From assembly GCF_000972785.3 (NCBI RefSeq), contig NZ_CP011253.3, forward strand, positions 4,154,001 to 4,218,000: a stretch of DNA of 64,000 nucleotides, read 5' to 3'. The stretch comes from Pandoraea oxalativorans (GTDB lineage Bacteria; Pseudomonadota; Gammaproteobacteria; Burkholderiales; Burkholderiaceae). Both the position numbers and the translations under genes were made by a program. The notes beneath the pieces are model-generated. The model was not told the origin of the DNA and searched no databases. It saw nothing but the letters and a program-made list of their open reading frames with translations. Below are positions 51,906 to 62,986 of this stretch, piece by piece (position 1 is the stretch's first letter; every line of letters starts with the position of its first letter).

Positions 51906-52501
51906 GCGAAATCATCCGTTCGCATGGATTTACCAACGAGTCGCTCGACTGGGACGCCTGGCTCGATGTGGTCGAACTCGAGAAGGCGACGCCGGAGCAG
52001 GTAGCGGTGCTGGAAGAAAGTCATCCGAAGGCCAAGACATCGGATTATTACCTCTTCCTCGTGCATCAACCGGAGATCCTTCGTCAACGTTCTGCGGCGT
52101 TCAATGCCATCATGTACGCGCCGGGCGGCATGCCGCGCGCTGAGCGCGAACTATCGACGACGGTCGTCTCGCGTATCAACGGATGCGTGTATTGCGCATC
52201 GGTGCATGCGCAGCGATTCGAGCAGTTGGCGAAACGTAACGACGTCATCCGTGAAGTGTTTGATGAACCGCGCACAGCAGGGACGACGGATCGCGAAAAA
52301 GCGATTGCGCAGTTCTCGATTGCGCTGACGGAGACGCCTGGCGATGTGCGTCCGGCGCAGTTGCAGGCGTTGCGCGACGTCGGCCTGACCGATGCGGAGA
52401 TCCTCGACCTGATCCACTCCATCGCCATCTTCGCGTGGGCCAACCGTCTGATGCTGAATCTAGGCGAACCGGTGTTCCCGGAGACGGTAGCGGCGGTCTG
52501 A
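51902..52501 (+). CDS. AhpD-like alkylhydroperoxidase-domain protein (Avi_7169-like)
   Basis: A 199-residue AhpD-fold protein with the redox/proton-relay motif 'GCVYCASVHAQR' (Cys95, Cys98, His102), typical of peroxidase-related enzymes. Other blocks are 'HPKAKTSDYYLFLVHQPEIL' and 'GLTDAEILDLIHSIAIFAWA'. It resembles the 'alkylhydroperoxidase domain, Avi_7169' family that occurs with ABC importers and flavin monooxygenases. Role: probably reducing a peroxide formed by the flavoprotein, or a decarboxylase-like step. Last gene of the cluster, overlapping the previous one in ATGA. Confidence 0.87.
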   Translation: MSEIIRSHGFTNESLDWDAWLDVVELEKATPEQVAVLEESHPKAKTSDYYLFLVHQPEILRQRSAAFNAIMYAPGGMPRAERELSTTVVSRINGCVYCASVHAQRFEQLAKRNDVIREVFDEPRTAGTTDREKAIAQFSIALTETPGDVRPAQLQALRDVGLTDAEILDLIHSIAIFAWANRLMLNLGEPVFPETVAAV

Positions 52502-52533
52502 TGTAGCAGCGGGCGACATTCGCATTAATAGTA

Positions 52534-52602
52534 CTCAAGCTGAATCTGGGCGAACCTGAGCCTCCGGCATTGGCTGCTGCGATCCAACGTGGCGGCGGGT
52601 AA
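52534..52602 (+). pseudogene. Duplicated 3' fragment of the AhpD-like gene
   Basis: Thirty-three bases after the AhpD-like stop, a short frame reads 'LKLNLGEPEPPALAAAIQ' and ends at TAA 52600. It mirrors the true C-terminus 'LMLNLGEPVFPETVAAV', including near-identical DNA CTGAATCT(G/A)GGCGAACC. It is best explained as the decayed remnant of a tandem duplication of the gene end or of a lost paralogue. Confidence 0.6.
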
Positions 52603-52620
52603 AGCTGACGTTGAAAATAC

Positions 52621-52657
52621 AAAACGCGCTGTCCGTTGGGCAGCGCGTTTTCTTTTG
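52621..52657. terminator. Intrinsic terminator of the ten-gene cluster
   Basis: An 11-base perfect stem AAAACGCGCTG (52621-52631) / CAGCGCGTTTT (52641-52651) with a 9-base loop, then TCTTTT. Placed about 120 bases after the last gene. Confidence 0.9.
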
Positions 52658-52720
52658 GGCGCAAGGATGTGAATGGTCAGTGTAGGCTGAGGCGTCTGGA
52701 CTTGAAACGGGAACTCAGCA

Positions 52721-53197
52721 ATGCCCCATCTGCAATTTCACATCAAACCGATCGGCACTGACGAACTTACGCCCTGGCGTTCGCTAAGGAAAGATCTTTG
52801 GCCTCAAGCGAGTGAAGCCGAGCATCGGCAAGAGACCGAAGAATTGCTGTCGCAGCCAGAACGCTACTTAGCGGTCATTGCCATGTCTCCGGACGGAGAC
52901 GCCTTGGGATTTGCGGAGGCGTCGATACGACGCGACTACGTCAACGGCTGCGACACATCCCCTGCCGTCTTTCTCGAAGGCGTCTACGTTAGCCCTTTGT
53001 CTCGACGTATGGGTGTCGCGCGCGCCCTATGTACATCGGTCGAGCAGTGGGGTGTCTTGCAAGGATGTGAGGAGTTTGCGTCCGACACCGACATCAACAA
53101 TGTCGACTCCCAGAGGCTCCACAAGGCACTTGGCTTCGCGGAAACCGAACGCGTCGTTTTCTTCAGGAAGCGTTGCCGCACTGGCACGACGCGTTGA
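52721..53197 (+). CDS. aac(6')-I: Aminoglycoside 6'-N-acetyltransferase, AAC(6')-I type
   Basis: A 158-residue GNAT enzyme closely matching the chromosomal AAC(6')-Iy/Iaa group: 'RSLRKDLWPQASEAEH', 'LGFAEASIRRDYVNGCDTSP', 'VFLEGVYVSPLSRRMGVARA' (acetyl-CoA loop), 'EFASDTDINNVDSQRLHKAL' and 'GFAETERVVFFRKRC'. This group transfers acetyl from acetyl-CoA to the 6'-amino group of tobramycin, amikacin-like and kanamycin-like drugs. G+C is lower (34-35 of 60 in two samples) than in the upstream operon. It stands alone between a terminator and the rRNA operon with no mobile element in sight, so it may be intrinsic rather than recently acquired. Actual resistance depends on expression. Confidence 0.88.
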   Translation: MPHLQFHIKPIGTDELTPWRSLRKDLWPQASEAEHRQETEELLSQPERYLAVIAMSPDGDALGFAEASIRRDYVNGCDTSPAVFLEGVYVSPLSRRMGVARALCTSVEQWGVLQGCEEFASDTDINNVDSQRLHKALGFAETERVVFFRKRCRTGTTR

Positions 53198-53479
53198 TAC
53201 GCGAATAGGCGATTGAGCAAGGACGGTCGAGCAAAACGTAGTTCAGGTGAGCCGCAACGTCAGGAAACTGACGGCGCTCTGGCGTTACAACAACGCGCGT
53301 CGATCGGATGACTTGCAGAATCGCGCTACCCGAAACGCCGTGCATATTGCAACGCGGCTCTATCGACGTTATTTGAGATGATCGATTAACCGAGAGCCAT
53401 AACCAAAGCGCTGACCAAGGCACAGCCTGTTAAGGCTGAGGGTGCAGTGGATTCGTGTACAAGTACGCCCCACAAAGCA
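53198..53479. other. Spacer with a LacI-type HTH remnant (53214-53345, minus)
   Basis: No intact gene. On the minus strand one short frame reads 'MHGVSGSAILQVIRSTRVVV', then 'TPERRQ', 'AAHLNYVLLDRP', which lines up with the LacI-family HTH pattern (GVS-x-x-T-V-S-x-V-L/I-R ... V-T/S-P-E-x-R ... A-x-x-L-N-Y-x-x). It lacks a start region and the whole ligand domain, so it would be a relic. The match is by eye and modest. Confidence 0.35.
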
Positions 53480-53514
53480 AAAACCCCTCGCTACGTGAGT
53501 AGCAAGGGGTTTTT
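53480..53514 (-). terminator. rRNA operon terminator
   Basis: Stem-loop AAAACCCCT-C-GCTAC / GTAGC-A-AGGGGTTTT with a GTGA loop and one mismatch. On the minus strand the right arm runs first and the hairpin ends in GGGGTTTTTG. It lies just past the 5S gene, as expected for the transcription end of the rRNA operon. Confidence 0.9.
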
Positions 53515-53521
53515 AAGGGGA

Positions 53522-53636
53522 GCCTGACGATTACCTACTTTCACACGGGTATCCGCACTATCATCGGCGTGGAGTCGTTTCACGGTCCTGTTCGGGATGG
53601 GAAGGGGTGGTTCCAACTCGCTATGGTCATCAGGCT
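53522..53636 (-). rRNA. rrf: 5S ribosomal RNA
   Basis: The complement contains the conserved 5S core 'GACCATAGCGAGTTGGAACC' and 'CCCATCCCGAACAGGACCGT', with terminal pairing GCCTG / CAGGC (53522-53526 and 53630-53634). Ends are approximate to a few bases. It is the last gene of the rRNA operon, about 130 bases after 23S. Confidence 0.95.
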
Positions 53637-53766
53637 TAACTTGTATGTTCTGCTGAGCGGGGTCAGCAAAACCAATTCGGAAGAAGCGTAGTACAACAAT
53701 TCTTGTGGGTTATGAGTTGTATCGGCACAGCGATACTCACACCAGGAAAAACACACTGGTTATAGG

Positions 53767-56641
<2,875 letters not shown>

Positions 56642-56946
56642 CTATAACGAGTGTGTCTTGCCGAAGCAGGACATTCGCTACAGGTTGAGTATTCGCGTTG
56701 TGCCGTATTCCAAGTCATCTTTCGATCACTTAAATACTGGTTGATACAATCACAACCCGTACAATTTCCACGCGCCATCTCTAACGCGCTTCCGTTGTAC
56801 TACTTCTTCTTCCAAATTGTTAAAGAACATAAACTGCATGACATTGCTGTCATTCAAAAGCTTTCACTCAGCTTGTAATTCATCACGAGGGATTGGACTA
56901 CAGACGTAAAGCGCTTTTGACTGACATCGATGCGATCTAAGGTTTT
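56642..56946 (-). other. tRNA-Ala/23S spacer with boxA antitermination site
   Basis: A 305-base internal transcribed spacer. On the minus strand GTTCTTTAACAATTTGG (56828-56812) is a boxA element recognised by the NusB/S10 antitermination complex, upstream of 23S. The remainder should pair with sequence after 23S to form the RNase III processing stem. No gene is present. Confidence 0.8.
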
Positions 56947-57022
56947 TGGTGGAGGATGACGGGATCGAACCGACGACCCCCTGCTTGCAAAGCAGGTGCT
57001 CTCCCAGCTGAGCTAATCCCCC
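56947..57022 (-). tRNA. tRNA-Ala(TGC)
   Basis: 76 bases on the minus strand, from GGGGGATTAGCTCAGCTGGG to a genomically encoded CCA. Anticodon TGC sits in the CTTTGCAAG loop; the T arm is GGTTCGATCCC. It lies in the 16S-23S spacer, downstream of tRNA-Ile. Confidence 0.98.
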
Positions 57023-57073
57023 AATCAAGCCGACTTACCACCACTTGAGTCTATCGCACAGTGGTTAAAAGCT

Positions 57074-57150
57074 TGGTGGGTCTAGATGGACTCGAACCAT
57101 CGACCCCCGCCTTATCAAGACGGTGCTCTAACCAACTGAGCTATAGACCC
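57074..57150 (-). tRNA. tRNA-Ile(GAT)
   Basis: 77 bases on the minus strand, beginning GGGTCTATAGCTCAGTTGG and ending with an encoded CCA. Anticodon GAT lies in the loop CTTGATAAG. First tRNA of the 16S-23S spacer, 51 bases from tRNA-Ala. Confidence 0.98.
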
Positions 57151-57211
57151 GACTTAGATCTACGCAGTCAACAACCGATAAGCGTGAACACTCAACTTCC
57201 AGTGCATGCTC

Positions 57212-58747
<1,536 letters not shown>

Positions 58748-59022
58748 AAACCTGTTACTGTTTTCGGTTTTTCGTGATAAATCACTCGAACCGGTCGCTC
58801 TCAAAGTATGCTGACAAGTTAATTACTTAACTTACCTATTACTATGTGAGCCTCAATAAATTTAAAGCTTATCTGCCGAAGCAGACGCACCATTCATCGA
58901 GTGCCCACACTTATCGGTTGTTTAATTTTTAAAGATCAATCGCATCTGACTTAACTTCGTCGCTTTGTTACCGCGCCGTCGCTTCGTTTTCTGCGTCGCT
59001 GCATCAGCAGCAGAGAAGTGAG

Positions 59023-59051
59023 ATTATGTCGCAACTTCTCGTCGTCGTCAA
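59023..59051 (-). promoter_or_regulatory. rRNA promoter P2 candidate
   Basis: On the minus strand TTGACG (59051-59046), 17-base spacer, CATAAT (59028-59023), preceded by an A-run (complement of the T-run at 59055-59062) that resembles an UP element. About 275 bases upstream of mature 16S. Confidence 0.6.
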
Positions 59052-59186
59052 CAGTTTTTTTTCGCTTTCTTCGTTCGTCGCCGTAGCGACTCGCAAGCTC
59101 CAAAACCACTAACCACCGGGCTTTCCAGCCCGTCGCTTCAACTTCGTCGCTGCTTTCGCTGCGTCGCTGTCGTTGCGAGAGACGGA

Positions 59187-59215
59187 ATATTAATGACCTT
59201 CGTGAGCGAGCGCAA
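59187..59215 (-). promoter_or_regulatory. rRNA promoter P1 candidate
   Basis: On the minus strand TTGCGC (59215-59210), 17-base spacer, TAATAT (59192-59187). An AT-rich GTAAAAATAGTTTCACAAA block directly upstream resembles an UP element. About 440 bases upstream of mature 16S, the usual distance for the first rRNA promoter. Confidence 0.6.
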
Positions 59216-59347
59216 GCCCTTTGTGAAACTATTTTTACGAAGGCGCATTTCCCTCGGTTTGTCTCGCGTCGCATACGTCGAGCCTCTATATATAGAGAGG
59301 CTCGACACCCCCGCACGCGCGCCCTCACCTTTGGGCACAATACGCGC

Positions 59348-60358
59348 ATGAACACCGATCTCCCCCAAGGCGCCGACGCACCCCAGCACCCGTTTGCCTC
59401 ACTGCTCCCCGACACGGTCATCACCGCCGTGGAACAACTTGGGAGTTATAGCGACGGGCGTCTGCTCGCCCTCAACAGCTACGAGAACCGCGTCTATCAA
59501 GTAGGCATGGAAGACGGTCCGCCGCTGATTGCGAAGTTCTACCGTCCGCAGCGCTGGACCGACGACGCCATCCTCGAAGAGCACGCTTTCACCCAGACGC
59601 TCGCACAGCAGGAAATCCCGGTCGTCGCCCCGCTTGAGATTCGCGGCGCAACCCTGCATCACTTCGACGGTTTCCGCTTCGCCCTCTTCCCGCGACGTGG
59701 CGGCCGCGCCCCCGAGCTTCAGGATCCGGACACGCTCAACTGGCTCGGACGCTTTCTCGGACGCATCCACGCCCAAGGCACAACGCAACCGTACCAACAC
59801 CGCCTCACGCTGGACATCGACACGTACGGCCGCGCCCCCGTCGACTATTTGTGGACGAACGACTTTATCCCGCCCGACTTGCGCGACGCCTGGCGCACCA
59901 TCGTCGACCTGGCGCTCGACAGTATCGCGCGCGCCTATGAGCGAGCAGGAGACGTCAAACTGCTGCGGGTACACGGCGACTGCCACGGCGGCAATGTCCT
60001 ATGGACGGACGCGGGCCCGCACTTCGTCGACTTCGACGACACCTGCATGGCCCCGGCCATGCAGGACCTCTGGATGCTGCTCTCCGGCACGCGCGCTGAA
60101 ATGACCGGTCAGTTGGACGAGGTCCTCTCCGGCTACGAAGACTTCGCCGACTTCAATCCCCGCGAACTGCATCTGACGGAAGCCTTGCGAACGTTGCGCC
60201 TACTGCATTACAGCGCCTGGCTCGCCCGACGTTGGGACGACCCCGCGTTTCCTGCCGCATTCCCGTGGTTCAACACGCAACGTTACTGGCAGGATCGAAT
60301 CCTTGAGCTTCGCGAACAAGTGGCATTGATGGATGAACCGCCGCTGACCTGGCGCTAA
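59348..60358 (+). CDS. srkA: Stress response kinase A (YihE/RdoA family)
   Basis: A 336-residue atypical Ser/Thr kinase of the choline-kinase-like fold. Landmarks: 'LNSYENRVYQVGMEDGPPLI' then 'AKFYRPQRWTDDAILEEHAF' (ATP-binding region), catalytic loop 'LRVHGDCHGGNVLW', metal-binding 'FVDFDDTCMAPAMQDLWMLL'. In E. coli SrkA counters programmed death after envelope stress and can phosphorylate proteins. Length and motifs match the family. Divergent from the rRNA operon. Confidence 0.95.
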   Translation: MNTDLPQGADAPQHPFASLLPDTVITAVEQLGSYSDGRLLALNSYENRVYQVGMEDGPPLIAKFYRPQRWTDDAILEEHAFTQTLAQQEIPVVAPLEIRGATLHHFDGFRFALFPRRGGRAPELQDPDTLNWLGRFLGRIHAQGTTQPYQHRLTLDIDTYGRAPVDYLWTNDFIPPDLRDAWRTIVDLALDSIARAYERAGDVKLLRVHGDCHGGNVLWTDAGPHFVDFDDTCMAPAMQDLWMLLSGTRAEMTGQLDEVLSGYEDFADFNPRELHLTEALRTLRLLHYSAWLARRWDDPAFPAAFPWFNTQRYWQDRILELREQVALMDEPPLTWR

Positions 60359-60448
60359 CCGTCGCTCAGTCACTCGAACCGCTCAATCTTCACCGCCCGG
60401 CACCCGAGCCCGACAAAGCACATCGTCGAACGCGCGCCGCCGGGCGCA

Positions 60449-60907
60449 CTACCACCACCGCCACATCGCGAACGCCAGCGCCGCCGCGACGCACCACTCC
60501 GCGCTCGACCCTGTCGTCACATATAGCGGCGACCGAAAACGCGTTCGAAGCGGCCAGCAAAGCGGCACACCGGAAGGCGTCAACCAGTCGGCCAGCAGAT
60601 GCGAGAGATATCCCGCACATAACGCCAGCATCCACGCAGGCACATGCCCCCAACCATATAGACATGCCGCGATGGCGAGCGCGGGCAGCAACAAAGAGTG
60701 CGTCATGCCGCGATGCCCGAACAATCCGGAAATCAACAGCGACACCGGTGCAATGCGTCGACCCAACACACTTTTCGGATGATCGATATCGGGCAGCAAC
60801 GCGCCGACGAGTGTCAGCGGCCACGCATGGACGCTGGCGGCCCAACCGGTGCGATGCATCAGCCAGGTAGCACCGACACCGAAAATAAGATGACTTCTGG
60901 CTTGCAT
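60449..60907 (-). CDS. YdjM-type membrane metal-dependent hydrolase
   Basis: A 152-residue inner-membrane protein of the YdjM/DUF457 family. It starts 'MQARSHLIFGVGATWLMHRT' and carries the His/Asp metal motifs 'GALLPDIDHPKSVLG' and 'GHRGMTHSLLLPALAIAACL', then 'CAGYLSHLLADWLTPSGVPL'. E. coli YdjM is LexA-controlled, but no SOS box was noticed here. The ATG at 60907 places the conserved 'HLIFG' near the N-terminus; a longer start at 60991 is unlikely. Confidence 0.88.
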   Translation of the reverse strand: MQARSHLIFGVGATWLMHRTGWAASVHAWPLTLVGALLPDIDHPKSVLGRRIAPVSLLISGLFGHRGMTHSLLLPALAIAACLYGWGHVPAWMLALCAGYLSHLLADWLTPSGVPLCWPLRTRFRSPLYVTTGSSAEWCVAAALAFAMWRWW

Positions 60908-61262
60908 GAAGGACGAGTGAGTAGGTGATGGCCCGCGAAAATCGCACGCGATTCCGCGCTCGAAAAGAGGCCGAAGTCTACCACCGCGCACCGGCCGCGG
61001 CTTGCACGATTGCGTCGTTCGTCACCACACCGAAAATCAACACGCAAGACCTCCGCCCCTCCCGAATCGGGAACATCGGCAAATACGACACGTTCGCCGG
61101 TTTTTCAGTCCAGTCCGATTGACGGTGTCATATGCGGCCCGTACGATCCCGCCGACCGATCGCGCATTGCGTCGCGCGCCCGGCAAATCGACAATCGGAT
61201 TCACAGCGAATCCGCAACAAAACGACGCAGCACCAGAGAACAGGTCCCCGCCGGAGTTTTCG
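60908..61262. other. Divergent spacer before the outer-membrane protein gene
   Basis: 355 bases with no gene. It holds a perfect 7-base dyad CGGATTC (61196-61202) / GAATCCG (61208-61214), 48-66 bases upstream of the outer-membrane protein gene, which may be an operator or leader hairpin. No clear promoter pair identified. Confidence 0.45.
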
Positions 61263-61991
61263 ATGAAGAAGTTTCTGATCCTCGCAGCGACACTCGCACC
61301 GCTTGCCGCACACGCGATGAACCCGCTAGTCACGGACGACACCGGCACGCAAGACACGGGCAACTGGCAGCTTGAACTCAACAGCGAATGGCTGACGCAA
61401 CCGACGTCGCGTCAACAACAGTGGAACAACACTCTGACGTATGGCGTGCTCCCTAATCTCGATGTCGCCATTCAAGCGCCCTATCAGCGCTCGCGCCCCG
61501 ACGGCGACGGCTGGACCAGCGGCTTCACCGATCTCCAACTGCAAGCCAAGTGGCGCTTCCTCGAAGGGGAACAGTGGAGCCTGGGCCTCAAGCCTTTCAT
61601 CACACTCCCGACGGCCAGTCAGGACCGTGGCCTTGGCAACGGCCGCGCGACGACCGGGGCGAATCTGTTGATGCAGTACAACCTCGACCGCTGGACGTTT
61701 CTCGCGAACGTCGGGTACACATGGAACAACAACGGCCTAGGCAATCGCACGAGCTTGTGGAATGCGTCGACGGCAGTGCTCTTCAGCGTGACGGAAGAGG
61801 TGCGACTCGTTGGCGACATCGGCCTGGCCACCAATCCCGACAGCTCGACGTCAACCAAACCGGCCTACGCACTGATCGGGGTCGTCTACAGTCCGACGAA
61901 GGATCTCGATTTGGACGTCGGCTACAAACGCGGCCTGAATCCCGCGTCCCTCAGCCATTCCGTACAGGCAGGCGTCACGATCCGGTGGTGA
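61263..61991 (+). CDS. Outer-membrane beta-barrel, MetA-phenol/transporter-like
   Basis: A 242-residue exported protein: signal peptide 'MKKFLILAATLAPLAAHA', then alternating amphipathic strands such as 'NWQLELNSEWLTQPTSRQQQ', 'LDVAIQAPYQRSRPD', 'FTDLQLQAKWRFLE' and a C-terminal strand ending in Trp ('SVQAGVTIRW'), the usual outer-membrane assembly signal. The pattern fits the Phenol_MetA_deg family, annotated as putative transporters of aromatic compounds. Function here is not known. Confidence 0.85.
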   Translation: MKKFLILAATLAPLAAHAMNPLVTDDTGTQDTGNWQLELNSEWLTQPTSRQQQWNNTLTYGVLPNLDVAIQAPYQRSRPDGDGWTSGFTDLQLQAKWRFLEGEQWSLGLKPFITLPTASQDRGLGNGRATTGANLLMQYNLDRWTFLANVGYTWNNNGLGNRTSLWNASTAVLFSVTEEVRLVGDIGLATNPDSSTSTKPAYALIGVVYSPTKDLDLDVGYKRGLNPASLSHSVQAGVTIRW

Positions 61992-62073
61992 GCAGCGAAT
62001 GCGCAGGATGCCTAAAAAACGCACGCCTCGCGCATGGATTTTGGAAGCGCGTTAAATTTAGTGTCACAAATGC

Positions 62074-62103
62074 TTGACACAATGCGCAGAATACCCGTAT
62101 TAT
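62074..62103 (+). promoter_or_regulatory. Promoter of tRNA-fMet
   Basis: Consensus TTGACA (62074-62079), 18-base spacer, TATTAT (62098-62103), 13 bases before the mature tRNA 5' end. Confidence 0.85.
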
Positions 62104-62116
62104 TCTTCTTCTCAGA

Positions 62117-62193
62117 CGCGGGGTGGAGCAGTCTGGCAGCTCGTCGGGCTCATAACCCGAAGGTCACAGGTTCAAATCCTGTCCCCGCAACCA
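62117..62193 (+). tRNA. Initiator tRNA-Met(CAT)
   Basis: 77 bases starting CGCGGGGTGGAGCAGTCTGG and ending with an encoded CCA. Two initiator hallmarks are visible: the unpaired C1-A72 position at the acceptor end and three consecutive G-C pairs closing the anticodon stem (GGG-CTCATAA-CCC). It has its own promoter and terminator. Confidence 0.98.
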
Positions 62194-62201
62194 AACATTG
62201 T

Positions 62202-62238
62202 AAAAAGCCTTGATTTCGCGAAGAAATCAAGGCTTTTT
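62202..62238 (+). terminator. Intrinsic terminator of tRNA-fMet
   Basis: A perfect 16-base stem AAAAAGCCTTGATTTC (62202-62217) / GAAATCAAGGCTTTTT (62223-62238) with a 5-base loop; the right arm ends in the T-run. It begins 9 bases after the CCA. Confidence 0.95.
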
Positions 62239-62351
62239 GCTTTTCAGCACAGCACGGCCGCGCAATCGAACAACAACGTGCCGTTCGCCGCAGCGCAGTC
62301 GCCCGAAGCCTTCTGATAGAGTCGTCGCGTCACTCTCTATCGAGACATCCG

Positions 62352-62975
62352 ATGACGTCATCTGTCGAACGCAAAACCACCGATGCGGCGTTACAGAGCC
62401 CGGACGTGCTCAACAACCCACTCATTCCGGCGAAGACGGCACTGATCGTCATGCACTATCAGACGGACATCCTCGCGCTGTTCCCCGCCGTCGCGCCGAC
62501 GCTGCTCGCCAACACACGTGCGTTATGCGACGCGGCGCGCGCCCGCGGCATCGCCGTCTACTTCGTCAAATTCCACTTTAGTCCCGGCTATCCGGAAGTC
62601 AGCCCGATGAACCGCAACGGGCAAGGCGTGAAACGGCTGGGATTGTTCGTCGACGACACCATTTCGCCTGAACTGGCGCAACGACCGGACGAGCCGCTCG
62701 TCCTCGCGCATCGCGCCAGCGCTTTTTACGGCACCGACCTTCAGTTACGACTGAGCGCGAGCGGCATCGACACGTTGATGATGGTCGGCATCGCCTCGAC
62801 CGGCGTCATGCTGTCTTCCGTGGCCTACGCAAGCGACGCCGATTACCGACTTCTCACGGTGAAGGACTGTTGCTACGACCCCGATACGATCGTTCACGAT
62901 CACCTTTTCGCAACAGCCTTCGACTCGAGAACGACGGTGCTGTCGCTTGCCGACGCCCTGTCGATTCTGACGTAG
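62352..62975 (+). CDS. Isochorismatase-fold protein with altered active site
   Basis: A 207-residue cysteine-hydrolase-superfamily protein ('NNPLIPAKTALIVMHYQTDI', 'LAHRASAFYGTDLQLRLSAS', 'LMMVGIASTGVMLSSVAYAS'). In this fold the nucleophile is a Cys in the 'G-x-x-T-x-x-C-V' segment and the base an Asp in 'V-x-D-x-Q'. Here the corresponding positions read Val ('ASTGVM') and His ('MHYQ'), and the usual Lys before 'SAF' is not seen. It may be a non-catalytic member, or the superfamily branch uses other residues. Length is normal. The ATG at 62352 follows the tRNA terminator region. Confidence 0.8.
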   Translation: MTSSVERKTTDAALQSPDVLNNPLIPAKTALIVMHYQTDILALFPAVAPTLLANTRALCDAARARGIAVYFVKFHFSPGYPEVSPMNRNGQGVKRLGLFVDDTISPELAQRPDEPLVLAHRASAFYGTDLQLRLSASGIDTLMMVGIASTGVMLSSVAYASDADYRLLTVKDCCYDPDTIVHDHLFATAFDSRTTVLSLADALSILT

Positions 62976-62986
62976 ATCGCTGCCAT

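Larger units (their letters stand above)
58748..59347 (-). other. rRNA operon leader and promoter region
   Basis: A 600-base region without genes, between 16S and srkA. It carries two promoter-like elements (listed separately), a boxA-like GATCTTTAAAAATT (about 58937-58924), and many short repeats of GTCGCTTC/GCGACGAAG type that could form the leader half of the RNase III stem. The right edge must also hold the divergent srkA promoter, which I could not locate. Confidence 0.7.

Noticed and set aside
56947..57150. Possible integration site at the tRNA genes
   Set aside because: The tRNA genes lie inside an intact rRNA operon with normal spacers; no integrase or duplicated tRNA end was seen.
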